A stretch of DNA of 62,549 nt from Allobosea sp. TND4EK4 (GCF_900156025.1 NZ_FTMO01000016.1:1-62549); one strand, 5' to 3'; positions 8,173-17,701 are shown, numbered from the stretch's first letter. Notes: generated by a model from the letters alone, not told the origin. A program made the numbers and translations.

Positions 8173-9354
8173 ATGAGCCTGGTGACGATTGAACCTGACC
8201 TCGTGTCGGCCCATACGCGTGATTGCCGCCGGGCTTACGGACTTGTGCTGGACGGGCAGGTGAATTCCCGCGCCGAAATCAGCCGCCGGCTCGGTCTGCG
8301 CTCGACCTCGACCTCGCGGGTGGTGGCGGAGCTTCTGGAGCATCGGCTTCTGATCGAGACCTCCGGGGCCTCGGCCGGCCGGGGCCGCCCGGCATCGGTG
8401 CTGATCGCGAACACGCGGCGCATCGGCGCATCGGTCATCTACGTCTCCAGCAGGTCGCTCGCGGGAGCCCTGGTCGATCTCTCCGGCCATCTGGTGGTCG
8501 AGCGTCGCCGGGCGATGCCGGAGCAGGCCGGCAATGCCGAGCTCGCCGCCGCCATGGCGGCGCTCGCGGAGGAGCTTCTCGCCGCGATGCCGCCGGGCAT
8601 GAGCCATGCCGGCACCGCCGTCTCGCTCTCCGGCCTGATCGACCTGCGGCTGGGGCAGTGGCTGCTCGCCTCCCGCTGGCCGAAGATGCGCGGGCTGGAC
8701 ATTCGCGCCCTCATCGAGCCGATCGCCGGCCCGGTCGCCATCTGCCGCAATCTCGACGCCGAGCTGCGCGCCCGCGCGATCCGCGCCGCGGACGGCTTCG
8801 CGGGCGGGACCATGCTGCTGCATTGGGGCTGGGGGATCGGCCTCGCCTATGCGCAGGACGGCGAGCCCTATGCACCGACCGGCTCCTTCGGCGAGATCGG
8901 CCATTGGCGCCTGGCCGCACTGGGCGAGAAGCCCTGCGGCTGCGGCAACACCGGCTGCCTCGAGACCGGCGCCGCGCTCTGGGCGCTGCTCCCGGTCCTG
9001 CGGCGTCACTGGCCCGATCTCGACGAGAACGAGACCCGGTTGACCGGCCAGCTCGCCGCCCTCGACCTGCTCTCCCTGCCCGAGATCGAGGCCGCGGCGC
9101 GCCTGCTGGCGCGCTCCCTCGCCAATGCCTGCCGCATCCTGTTCCCGGCCAGGATCGCCGTCAGCGGGCCCTTCGTCAGAAACGCACAGCTCTGGGCGCG
9201 GCTCGTCACGCTGTTTCGGGAGGAGGGAACGATGGACGGCTTTGCCATGCCGGAGCTTCTCGGCGTCGAATCCGGCCATCTCTACGAGGTCCACGGGGCG
9301 GCCTCGCCCCTGCTCAGCCACGCGATAGCCTCCCTGCTCTCGGCGAAGGCGTGA
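8173..9354 (+). CDS. ROK-family transcriptional regulator
   Basis: A 393-residue regulator of the NagC/XylR (ROK) type. The first 80 residues form a winged helix-turn-helix (SRAEISRRLGLRSTSTSRVV, then the wing); the rest is a sugar-kinase-like ROK domain with the zinc motif CGCGNTGCLE. It is divergent from nagB, and ROK repressors of this kind usually sense an amino-sugar phosphate or sugar and control the neighbouring operon, so local repression of nagB-nagA is the likely role. The ATG at 8173 has a GGAGG 5 bases upstream; the frame is open for 29 more codons upstream without a good ribosome-binding site. Confidence 0.87.
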   Translation: MSLVTIEPDLVSAHTRDCRRAYGLVLDGQVNSRAEISRRLGLRSTSTSRVVAELLEHRLLIETSGASAGRGRPASVLIANTRRIGASVIYVSSRSLAGALVDLSGHLVVERRRAMPEQAGNAELAAAMAALAEELLAAMPPGMSHAGTAVSLSGLIDLRLGQWLLASRWPKMRGLDIRALIEPIAGPVAICRNLDAELRARAIRAADGFAGGTMLLHWGWGIGLAYAQDGEPYAPTGSFGEIGHWRLAALGEKPCGCGNTGCLETGAALWALLPVLRRHWPDLDENETRLTGQLAALDLLSLPEIEAAARLLARSLANACRILFPARIAVSGPFVRNAQLWARLVTLFREEGTMDGFAMPELLGVESGHLYEVHGAASPLLSHAIASLLSAKA

Positions 9355-9433
9355 CAACCCTGCCGCGCAGACGCCATGCAAAACAGCCACAGGCAGGGTC
9401 AAGCGTCGTGCACGAATTCCGCCTCGCCGATCC

Positions 9434-9590
9434 GCCTATGCCCGGCAGCTCCCCTTCCCGACGGCGACCGATCTCGACGCCGTGCTGGCCGATCCTGCCG
9501 TGGACGCCTGATCCGGTGGTGACCGGCGAAGAGGCCCTCGCCTCCCAGCGCCGCGTCGATGACATTCTGGCGGCAGCGAAAGGCCGTTGA
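9434..9590 (+). pseudogene. Short coding relic with frame change
   Basis: Between the ROK gene and the exporter one frame reads AYARQLPFPTATDLDAVLAD followed by PAVDA and a stop (9509-9511); another continues VVTGEEALASQRRVDDILA and ends AAKGR at 9588-9590. The DLDAVLADPAVDA pattern is like the segment after the NAD-binding fold in Gfo/Idh/MocA oxidoreductases. The two pieces may be a remnant of one gene after an indel. No start codon or ribosome-binding site is convincing. Identity is a guess; the coding character of the two stretches is the observation. Confidence 0.3.
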
Positions 9591-9599
9591 CGCGCCGTC

Positions 9600-11420
9600 T
9601 CAGCCTTCGACGAACTGCATGCGGTACAGCCGTGCATAGGCGCCGTCCCGCGTCAGCAGGTCGTCATGGCTGCCGGTCTCGACGATCCTGCCCTCGTCCA
9701 TCACCACGATCAGGTCGGCCTCGCGGATGGTCGAGAGACGATGCGCGATCACCAGCGTGGTGCGCCCCTTCATCAGCTTGGCCAGCGCCTGCTGGACCAG
9801 ACGCTCGGATTCGGTGTCGAGTGCGCTGGTCGCCTCGTCGAGCAGCAGGATCGGCGCATCCTTGAGAATGGCCCGGGCGATCGCGATGCGCTGGCGCTCG
9901 CCGCCGGAGAGCTTGTGGCCGCGCTCGCCGACGGACGCGCCGTAGCCGCCGGGCATCGCGGTGATGAAGTCGTGCGCCGCCGCCGCCTTTGCCGCCGCGA
10001 CGATGTCGGCCTCTGGCGCATCCGGGCGGCCGAAGGCGATGTTGGCGCGCACCGTGTCGTCGAACAGCACGACGTCCTGGCTGACGACACCGATCTGCGC
10101 GCGCAGGCTGGCGAGAGTCACGTCGCGCAGATTCTGCCCGTCGATCTCGATGCGGCCCTCGGTCGGATCGTAGAGCCGCGGCACCAGCGCCAGCAGCGTC
10201 GACTTGCCGGAGCCGGAGCGGCCGACCAGCGCCGTCGTCCGGCCTCCCTGCGCGACGAGGTCGATCCCCTCCAGCGCCCGCTGGTCCTCGCGATAGCGGA
10301 AACGCAGATGCCGGAAGGCAACCTCGCCGGCCGGGACCGCGAGCGGCTGGGCATCCGGCCGCTCGGTGACGACCGGCTTCTCGTCGAGCAGCGCATAATA
10401 GCGCTTCAGCGAGGCGCCGGCCTCCTGCACGATGGCGTTGAGATTGCCCAGCGACCGCATCGGCTGCGCCGCCAGCAGCAGGGCCGAGACGTATCCGGTG
10501 AAATCGCCGACCGTGGAGGCGCCTGAGGAGATGCGCACGCCGATCGCCGCCAGCACGCCGGCGACCGCCATGCCGCCGCCGACCTCGAGCAGCGGGTCGA
10601 GCCGCCCGCGGGCATTCGCCGCCTTCATCTTCAGCGCCCGGATCGTCTCGAAGGCATCCGCCGCGCGCCGCTTCAAATAGGGCTCGAGTCCGTCCGTCTT
10701 GGCGACGCGCGCGCCCTGGAGGCTCTCGGTGACGAGGCTCGCCATGATGCCCGTCTGCTCCTGCTGGGAATTGGCCATCCGCCGGAGCTTCTTGCCGATG
10801 CGGCCGATCGGATGGGCAATGACCGGCGCGATCAGCAGCACCACCAGCGTCATCTGCCAGTCGATCCAGATCAGCGCGCCGACGAGCGCGATCGCCGTCA
10901 CCACATCGCGGATGGCGATGTTGACGATGCGGGTCAGCGCCTCCTTCACGAAGGTGAAATCGGTGGTGAAGCGCTGCGTCAGCGAGGCCGGGTTTTCCTT
11001 CTGCAGCTGTGCGAGATCGGCGTCGATCAGATGGCCGTAGAGCTCGGTCTGCATGTCGGCCTCGATCCGGCTGACCACGCTGTTGGTCATCACCGTCTGC
11101 GCCAGCAGCGAAAACCCCTTGATCGCCGTCACCAGCACGACCACGCTCGCCACCGCATTGATGACGCCGATGTCGTAGCCGATCGATTTCGAGACCAGCC
11201 TCTCCATGCGCCGGACGAAGCCGGTCGACTCGGCCGCGAGCGGATCGGCGAAGGCGTCGAAGGCCGCCTTGATGAGCAGCGGGTAGAAGCTCGTCGTCGC
11301 GGCGATCACCACGACCAGCGCCAGGATCATCGCCATCTGAGGCAGGTAGCGGCTGACCTGTTCGCGCCAGACACGGGCGAAGAGCGCGAGGGTATCGTCG
11401 GTGACGCGGCCGATCTTCAT
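9600..11420 (-). CDS. ABC exporter, fused permease-ATPase (MsbA-like)
   Basis: A 606-residue half-transporter that would work as a homodimer in the inner membrane. Residues about 20-310 are a six-helix type-1 exporter domain; the rest is an ATPase with Walker A GRSGSGKST, signature LSGGERQRIAIARA, Walker B ILLLDEATSALD and H-loop IAHRLSTI. Order and length match MsbA-type lipid exporters, and many multidrug exporters look the same, so the substrate is open. The ATG at 11420 is preferred to the open frame to 11525, whose extra 35 residues are Arg/His-rich and not membrane-like. It stands alone on the minus strand. Confidence 0.85.
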   Translation of the reverse strand: MKIGRVTDDTLALFARVWREQVSRYLPQMAMILALVVVIAATTSFYPLLIKAAFDAFADPLAAESTGFVRRMERLVSKSIGYDIGVINAVASVVVLVTAIKGFSLLAQTVMTNSVVSRIEADMQTELYGHLIDADLAQLQKENPASLTQRFTTDFTFVKEALTRIVNIAIRDVVTAIALVGALIWIDWQMTLVVLLIAPVIAHPIGRIGKKLRRMANSQQEQTGIMASLVTESLQGARVAKTDGLEPYLKRRAADAFETIRALKMKAANARGRLDPLLEVGGGMAVAGVLAAIGVRISSGASTVGDFTGYVSALLLAAQPMRSLGNLNAIVQEAGASLKRYYALLDEKPVVTERPDAQPLAVPAGEVAFRHLRFRYREDQRALEGIDLVAQGGRTTALVGRSGSGKSTLLALVPRLYDPTEGRIEIDGQNLRDVTLASLRAQIGVVSQDVVLFDDTVRANIAFGRPDAPEADIVAAAKAAAAHDFITAMPGGYGASVGERGHKLSGGERQRIAIARAILKDAPILLLDEATSALDTESERLVQQALAKLMKGRTTLVIAHRLSTIREADLIVVMDEGRIVETGSHDDLLTRDGAYARLYRMQFVEG

Positions 11421-11555
11421 GGGCCGCCGCCTACCATGCCGCGCCGGCAAGCGCCACCGATGCCGCCATCCCAACGCATGGCCCTGCGTGGCACAAGGGT
11501 CTTGCTCCCGACACGAAGCTGTCATCCCATGCTCAAGTCCGATTCAGGAGATCGC

Positions 11556-12692
11556 ATGCCTTCCATCCCGCCGGCCCAGCCCGGCCAGAGCTTCGCCGAG
11601 ATCGACACCCCGGCACTGGTCATCGATCTCGACGCCTTCGAGCGCAATCTCGTTGCCATGGCCGCCTTCGCCGAAGCGCACGGCATCAGGCTGCGTCCCC
11701 ACGCCAAGACCCACAAGAGCCCGGATATCGCGCTGCGCCAGATCGCCCATGGTGCGGTCGGCCAGTGCTGCCAGAAGGTCTCGGAGGCGGAAATCCTCGT
11801 CGCAGGCGGCGTCGGCGACGTGCTGGTCACCAACGAGATCGCGAGCCCCGCCAAGCTCGACCGCCTGGCCCAGCTCGCCCGCACCGCCAAGATCGGGCTC
11901 TGCGTCGACCATCCCGATGGCGTGCGCGACGCGGCGGAGGCGGCGGCGCGCCATGACGTGGTGCTCGACGTGATGGTCGAGATCGATGTCGGCGGGCGCC
12001 GCTGCGGCGTCGCGCCGGGCGAGGGGGCGGTGCGCATCGCCGAGGCGATCGCTCGCTCCAACACGCTGCGCTTTGCCGGCCTGCAGGCCTATCACGGCGC
12101 CGCCCAGCATATGCGCTCGATCGACGAGCGCCGCGAGGCGATCGAGCGCGCCGGGCTCGCCGCCCGCAACACCGTGGAGCGCCTGTCGCAAGCCGGCCTC
12201 GATTGCCCGATCGTCAGCGGCGCGGGCACCGGCACCTTCGAGCTCGAAACCCAGTCCGGCATCTGGAACGAGCTGCAATGCGGCTCCTACATCTTCATGG
12301 ACGCCGACTATGCCCGCAACCGCCAGGCCGACGGTTCGCCCTTCCGCAGCTTCGAGCACGCCCTGTTCATCGTCGCCCAGGTGATGAGCAAGCCGGTGCC
12401 GGACCGGGCGATCATCGATGCCGGCCACAAGACCGCCTCGGTCGATTCCGGCATGCCGATCCCGTTCCAGCGCGAGGGCGCGATCTACACCAAGCCTTCC
12501 GACGAGCATGGCGTCCTGACCGGAGACCCGATCGCGCTGCCGCATCGCGGCGACCGGCTGCTGCTGGTCCCCGGTCATTGCGACCCGACCGTCAATCTGC
12601 ACGACTGGTATGTCGGGGTCCGGGGCCTGCACGGGCCGGACGCGCATGTCGAGCTGGTCTGGCCGGTGGCCGCGCGCGGCGCCGTGACCTGA
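11556..12692 (+). CDS. D-threonine aldolase / DSD1-family PLP enzyme
   Basis: A 378-residue fold-type III PLP enzyme of the D-threonine aldolase / 3-hydroxy-D-aspartate aldolase / D-serine dehydratase-like group. The PLP lysine lies in RPHAKTHKS (about residue 50), the DVMVEIDVGGRRCGV strand follows, and the C-terminal metal site GHCDPTVNLHDWY supplies the His and Asp that bind the divalent ion in this family. Such enzymes split beta-hydroxy D-amino acids into glycine and an aldehyde, or dehydrate D-serine; the sequence alone does not separate these. AGGAG at 11546-11550 supports the ATG at 11556. It stands as a single gene. Confidence 0.83.
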   Translation: MPSIPPAQPGQSFAEIDTPALVIDLDAFERNLVAMAAFAEAHGIRLRPHAKTHKSPDIALRQIAHGAVGQCCQKVSEAEILVAGGVGDVLVTNEIASPAKLDRLAQLARTAKIGLCVDHPDGVRDAAEAAARHDVVLDVMVEIDVGGRRCGVAPGEGAVRIAEAIARSNTLRFAGLQAYHGAAQHMRSIDERREAIERAGLAARNTVERLSQAGLDCPIVSGAGTGTFELETQSGIWNELQCGSYIFMDADYARNRQADGSPFRSFEHALFIVAQVMSKPVPDRAIIDAGHKTASVDSGMPIPFQREGAIYTKPSDEHGVLTGDPIALPHRGDRLLLVPGHCDPTVNLHDWYVGVRGLHGPDAHVELVWPVAARGAVT

Positions 12693-12705
12693 GCGGGCAA
12701 GGGCG

Positions 12706-12777
12706 GCGGCGGCAATCCTCGCCGGGATGGCGCTGGAGGCCATCCGCCGCGCCGAGGCCTGCGGCGACTTTCGCTGA
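12706..12777 (+). pseudogene. Possible C-terminal coding relic
   Basis: After the aldolase-like gene, one frame reads AAAILAGMALEAIRRAEACG, then DFR and a stop at 12775-12777. The amphipathic, alanine-rich helix ending in a natural stop looks like the tail of a lost gene. It is short enough to be chance in GC-rich DNA, and no function can be assigned. Confidence 0.15.
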
Positions 12778-12786
12778 GCGTGGCGC

Positions 12787-13905
<1,119 letters not shown>

Positions 13906-14772
13906 TCAGGCGGCCTGCCGGAAGCTGCTCATCTCTTCGCGCAGGGCATCGGCAAAGCGGCGCGCCGCCAGATCGGGCCGCGGCCCGGTGATCAGCCCGA
14001 CCGAGAGCTCGAACAGCGGCGGCAGATCGTCGGCGGCACCGAGCTTGCGCAGCGAAGGCGGCACCGCGCTTTCGGTCATGGCGGCGACGCAGAACCCCGC
14101 TTCGACCGCGGAGAGCACGCCCGAGGTGTGCGAGCAGGAAAACACCAGCCGATGGGCCTTCCCGGCCGTGTTGAGCGCCGCCAGGATGCGCGGCCGCGCC
14201 CGGCACCCCTCGGCGAAGAGCGCCAGCGGCAGCGTCTCCTGCAGCTCCGGCCGGTGTCCCTTGGCCGCGACCCAGACCAGCGGTTCACGCCGCAGCACCT
14301 CGCCCATCGGGCGGTTGGGGTCCTGGGTAACCACCGCCAGGTCGAGCTCGCCGGCCAGCAGCGCCGGCTCGATGCGCTTGGAGAGGTCGCAGCGCACCTC
14401 CAGCTCCACCTTGGGATGGTCGGTGACGAAGCGCGCGATCAACGGCCGCAGATACGCATCCATATAGTCGTCGGGAATGCCGAGCCGCAGCCGCCCCATC
14501 GGCATCTCGCCGTCGAGATCGGCCAGCGCCTCGCGCTCGACCGCGAGCAGGCGGCGCGCATGGGCGATCAGCCGCTCGCCCGCATCGGTTGGCGTCACGC
14601 CCCGGCGCGAGCGCTCCAGCAGCTTGTGGCCGAGCTGGTTCTCCAGATCCTGGATCCGCACCGAGATCGCCGATTGCGTGCGGCCGAGCCGGGCACTGGC
14701 GGCAGTGAACCCGCCGGTCTCGGCCACGGCGACGAGCATGCCGAGCGCCGCGAGATCGAAATGCCCGTTCAT
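13906..14772 (-). CDS. LysR-family transcriptional regulator
   Basis: A 288-residue LysR-type regulator. Residues 1-62 hold the winged helix-turn-helix (FTAASARLGRTQSAISVRIQ), then a linker helix and a substrate-binding co-inducer domain. It is divergent from the DMT-family transporter gene at 14924, the classic arrangement in which a LysR protein controls its neighbour. The intergenic region is A/T-rich. The gene ends 75 bases before obgE on the same strand. Confidence 0.87.
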   Translation of the reverse strand: MNGHFDLAALGMLVAVAETGGFTAASARLGRTQSAISVRIQDLENQLGHKLLERSRRGVTPTDAGERLIAHARRLLAVEREALADLDGEMPMGRLRLGIPDDYMDAYLRPLIARFVTDHPKVELEVRCDLSKRIEPALLAGELDLAVVTQDPNRPMGEVLRREPLVWVAAKGHRPELQETLPLALFAEGCRARPRILAALNTAGKAHRLVFSCSHTSGVLSAVEAGFCVAAMTESAVPPSLRKLGAADDLPPLFELSVGLITGPRPDLAARRFADALREEMSSFRQAA

Positions 14773-14923
14773 GGCGTGCCTCCTTGCAACGCGTCTGATC
14801 CATCGATTTTAAGAATGATTAAATCAGTATAATCCGTTTTTCCGATGGGTGGAAGCCGCCTATAAGCGGCAGAAGAAACCAAGCGGCGCAGTCCCACTGC
14901 GCCACCGCAGGCGATCCGAAGCC
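14773..14923. promoter_or_regulatory. Divergent promoter region LysR / DMT transporter
   Basis: An A/T-rich patch at 14810-14840 lies between the divergent genes. A perfect TATAAT (14828-14833) could be the -10 element of the rightward transporter gene, though no good -35 is visible at the right distance. LysR proteins bind T-N11-A sites, and several such pairs fit here, so no single site is claimed. Confidence 0.45.
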
Positions 14924-15823
14924 ATGTCCGCTCCCGCCATTCCCGTCCGGTCCCAGGCGCCTGCCCTGGCGATGTTCCTGACGCTGCTGACGGGCGCGAC
15001 CTTCATCGGCTTTTCGGGCGTGTTCGTGCGGCTCGCCGATGTCGGCCCGGCCGCCGCCGGTTTCTGGCGAATGATCTTCGCCTTGCCCGTCCTCGCCGCC
15101 TGGACCGCGATGGAGCGCCGCCGCCCGGCCACCACGGGCACAGGCCGCGGGGGCCTTGTCGCCATCGCGCTGGCGGGCCTGACCTTCGGCATCGACGTCG
15201 TGCTCTACAACGCCTCGCTGGCGCATACGACGCTGGCCAACGCCTCGCTGCTCGGCAACCTCGCCCCGATCGGCGTCGTGCTCGGCGGCTGGCTCCTGCT
15301 CGGCGACAAGCCGTCTCGCCGCATCCTCGGCGCGCTCATGCTGGCGATCGCCGGCGCCGCCCTCCTCGTCCTGCCGAAATTCACCGGCTCGGCAGCGCGC
15401 GGCAGCCTGTTCGGCGACGGCCTCGCCTTCGGCGCCGCGATGTCCTACGCCGCCTATATCCTCGCCGTCGGCCGGGCCCGCGCCCATGCCGATGCCGGCC
15501 GCGTCAGCCTGATCTCCAGCCTGATCTGCGCCGCTTTCTGCCTCGTCGCGGCGCTTGGGCTCGGCGAGCAGATGATGCCCGGCAGCCTGCAGGGCTGGCT
15601 CGCGGTGATCGCGCTCGGCCTCGTCTCGCACGCGCTCGGCCAGGGCCTGATCACGCTCTCTCTCGGCAGCTACGGCGCCGGCGCGGCCTCCCTCGTCATG
15701 GTCTGGCCGGCGCTGGTCAGCGTCCTCGCCGCCTGGGCGATCTTCGGCGAGCAGCCGACGCCCGTGCAGGCCTTCGGCGGCGTCGCGATCCTGGCCGCGG
15801 TGCTGCTGGTGCGGAAGGGCTGA
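14924..15823 (+). CDS. EamA/DMT-superfamily transporter
   Basis: A 299-residue inner-membrane protein with about ten hydrophobic segments in two repeated EamA halves (TGATFIGFSGVFVRLADVGP in the first, GAGAASLVMVWPALVSVLAA in the second). Members export amino acids or other metabolites by drug/metabolite-type exchange. The divergent LysR gene suggests induction by its substrate. The ATG at 14924 gives a hydrophilic start before the first helix; the open frame reaches 25 codons further upstream without a membrane segment. Confidence 0.85.
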   Translation: MSAPAIPVRSQAPALAMFLTLLTGATFIGFSGVFVRLADVGPAAAGFWRMIFALPVLAAWTAMERRRPATTGTGRGGLVAIALAGLTFGIDVVLYNASLAHTTLANASLLGNLAPIGVVLGGWLLLGDKPSRRILGALMLAIAGAALLVLPKFTGSAARGSLFGDGLAFGAAMSYAAYILAVGRARAHADAGRVSLISSLICAAFCLVAALGLGEQMMPGSLQGWLAVIALGLVSHALGQGLITLSLGSYGAGAASLVMVWPALVSVLAAWAIFGEQPTPVQAFGGVAILAAVLLVRKG

Positions 15824-15862
15824 GGCCAAGGCGGGAAGCGGTCGACCCCTTCCCACTTATCC

Positions 15863-15882
15863 CCGGCGCCTGAAAGCGCCGG
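15863..15882 (+). terminator. Hairpin downstream of the DMT transporter gene
   Basis: Perfect stem CCGGCGC (15863-15869) / GCGCCGG (15876-15882) with a 6-base loop lies 40 bases after the transporter stop. There is no T tract, so it may be a weak or Rho-assisted terminator, or the first of two tandem hairpins in the leader of the next gene. Confidence 0.4.
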
Positions 15883-15887
15883 AAACT

Positions 15888-15909
15888 GGGCTCCTCGCAG
15901 GAGCCCCTC
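15888..15909 (+). promoter_or_regulatory. Hairpin that hides the ribosome-binding site of the toxin-like gene
   Basis: Stem GGGCTCCT (15888-15895), loop CGC, stem AGGAGCCC (15899-15906): eight perfect base pairs. The AGGAG inside the 3-prime arm is the only Shine-Dalgarno before the ATG at 15910 (spacing about 6). While the hairpin is folded, the Shine-Dalgarno is paired, so translation should be low. Such occlusion is a known way to limit synthesis; its use here is inference from sequence. Confidence 0.55.
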
Positions 15910-16077
15910 ATGCCACACAGCCACTTGTCGCCGTCGCGTAGCCAGTTGCGCGCACTCCGTTTGCGCGTGCTCCGTGCGCGCGACGAGATCGGCCTGGTCC
16001 GGCGCGACCGTCTGCACCGCAAATACAATCCCGACCAGCCGCGCGTCCCGGCCGGAAGCCCCGATGGCGGACAGTGG
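15910..16077 (+). pseudogene. N-terminal part of polymorphic-toxin-like protein, separated by frameshift
   Basis: Fifty-six codons starting at ATG 15910 and ending in the motif KYNPDQPRVPAGSPDGGQW. This N-P-x-Q-P-R-V-P-A-G-x-P-x-G-G-Q-W pattern recurs at or near the N-terminus of alphaproteobacterial toxin-like and phage-head-associated proteins, usually followed by a variable C-terminal domain. Here the frame then runs into low-complexity sequence and stops at 16164, while the sensible continuation (GSGGGGGEP onward) lies in the -1 frame from the GGGG at 16076-16079. So the gene is probably 15910-17036 with a one-base indel, real or from sequencing. Confidence 0.55.
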
Positions 16078-17036
16078 GGAGTGGCGGCGGTGGCGGCGAG
16101 CCCGGCTCTGCCGCCGAACTGCCGAGCTTCGGATCGGTCGATTTCGATCCGGTCTGGTCGCTGATCGGCGAGGGCTGGAGTGAGGACGGCTCCGTCTTCG
16201 AGCAGACGGTCGCCGACGATGCCGGCAATACGATCAGATCCGAATACGCCGCCTCACGCGCCACCAGGTTCGACCAGCGCCAGACCGTCATCCAGCCCGA
16301 CCGGACAGCCGTCAGCTTCGAGACCACCAACGACGTCCAGTCGATTAGCTTCGGCGGTCCGGATGGGGAGGTCGTCGCCCGCACGATCTGGACGGCGGAC
16401 GGGCCGGAGGCCGATGCGACGGTTCAGCCAGCCTTTTCTCGACGCGACGCACTCTCGACCATCTTCAGCGGGGGAGCGATCCTCTTCGGCTGGCAATCGC
16501 AGAACAACGGCAGCGACGGCCAGCAGGCCATCATGGGCTTCAACGCCCGCGACTATCGACCTGGAGACAGTACTAGCGGCAAAATAGACTTCAGCTATTC
16601 CGGGCGCGTAAGCGAAGCGCAAGCAGCATTGGCCTGCCGTCGCTTGCCCGAGGTTCAGGCAATGGCAGACCGTGCGGCCAATGCCGCAGGCTCTCCCGAT
16701 CTCTATCCGTCACGAACCATTTATGGGACGGACGTTCACTCGCACTTCAAGGATTACGTGGAAGATCGGAAGGATCCCTATTTCCGGGCCGAGCGCTCAT
16801 TCCTGAAAGAACAGGAAGAGGGCGTCGCCAGGGCGGAAGTCCCTTATGGCTATCCGCGGTCCATTCGCACCGATGCCTATGAATATCGCCCGGACGGCAC
16901 CTTGTGTGTCTATGATCTGAAGACGGGCCGATCAGGCCTGACGGATCGGAGGGCGGACATGTTGGCCAACGCCGCAAGGTTCGGATTCGGCTTCGTTCGG
17001 CGGATCATCGTTATAGAAGTAAGACCGAGCCAATGA
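16074..17036 (+). CDS. Candidate nuclease toxin, PD-(D/E)XK-like C-terminal domain
   Basis: The 320-codon frame from GTG 16074. Residues 1-130 form a glycine-rich linker and a beta-rich repeat-like region; the C-terminus (about 205-320) has the pattern of restriction-endonuclease-fold toxins: YGTDVHSHF (218-225), the Glu in AERSF (240), SIRTDAYEY with D267, then CVYDLKTGRSGL with D281-x-K283, and RRIIVIEVRP as the last strand. D267 with D281-L-K283 is a good fit to PD-(D/E)XK. The stop overlaps the next start (ATGA at 17033-17036). Base composition is less GC-rich than around it. No secretion-system gene is nearby. Nuclease and toxin functions are inferred from motifs and context. Confidence 0.65.
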   Translation: MGSGGGGGEPGSAAELPSFGSVDFDPVWSLIGEGWSEDGSVFEQTVADDAGNTIRSEYAASRATRFDQRQTVIQPDRTAVSFETTNDVQSISFGGPDGEVVARTIWTADGPEADATVQPAFSRRDALSTIFSGGAILFGWQSQNNGSDGQQAIMGFNARDYRPGDSTSGKIDFSYSGRVSEAQAALACRRLPEVQAMADRAANAAGSPDLYPSRTIYGTDVHSHFKDYVEDRKDPYFRAERSFLKEQEEGVARAEVPYGYPRSIRTDAYEYRPDGTLCVYDLKTGRSGLTDRRADMLANAARFGFGFVRRIIVIEVRPSQ

Positions 17037-17701
17037 CGACGAAGAGGCAAATCAAGAAGCTTCTGGAGGTGGCGGCGTCGCGCCATCCCGACCTGGTCGT
17101 CAGAGGCCCGTTCCTCGTCCTCGCGCCTCTAAGGCACGTCCTTCGTTCAATATCGATAGACCGAAGCTGGAATGCCGACTATCCGCGCTTCTATTGGCAT
17201 ATCGGTCATGCCTTCAATCCGACGGGATCTCTCCAAGGCCTGTGCCCCGACATTTTCTGGCTTCCCGATGAAGGCCCAAGGCTCTGGTCGCAGCCTGGCT
17301 TCACGGAGGCGTTCATCGAAACGCTCGACCAGCGCATCATGCCGATGTTGCGTCGCGTACAAACGATCGAGGACATGTTCCACGTCCGCGGCGAACCACG
17401 CTCCTGCGAATACGATAACTGGCTGATTCGCCACGAACCTTACCGCATCCAAATTCTCACTGCGCTGGGGCGCTTCGAGGAAGCTGCCCCCATTTACGAG
17501 CAGATTAGGGACTGGCACCTGACGATGAAGAACTGGTGGCAGCCACGTTTCGAAGCGGCCAGCCGGCTCGGCGCTTTGGTCGCCGCCGGAGACCATCCCG
17601 CGATCATCGCGCTCCTACACCAATGGGAAGACGAGTTCGTCGCACGTAACAGGCTCGAAGACATCTACGAACGCACGCCTTTCCCGGCCGAGCAGATCTG
17701 A
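17033..17701 (+). CDS. Unknown protein, candidate immunity partner
   Basis: A 222-residue soluble protein with no family I recognise. It is rich in aromatic and charged residues (SWNADYPRFYWHIGHAFNPT, DNWLIRHEPYRIQI), ends with helices (APIYEQIRDWHLTMKNWW), and has no signal peptide or membrane segment. It begins inside the stop of the nuclease-like gene (ATGA overlap), so the two are co-translated. Position and coupling make it the best candidate for the cognate immunity protein. That is an inference; no immunity family motif is seen. Confidence 0.6.
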   Translation: MTTKRQIKKLLEVAASRHPDLVVRGPFLVLAPLRHVLRSISIDRSWNADYPRFYWHIGHAFNPTGSLQGLCPDIFWLPDEGPRLWSQPGFTEAFIETLDQRIMPMLRRVQTIEDMFHVRGEPRSCEYDNWLIRHEPYRIQILTALGRFEEAAPIYEQIRDWHLTMKNWWQPRFEAASRLGALVAAGDHPAIIALLHQWEDEFVARNRLEDIYERTPFPAEQI

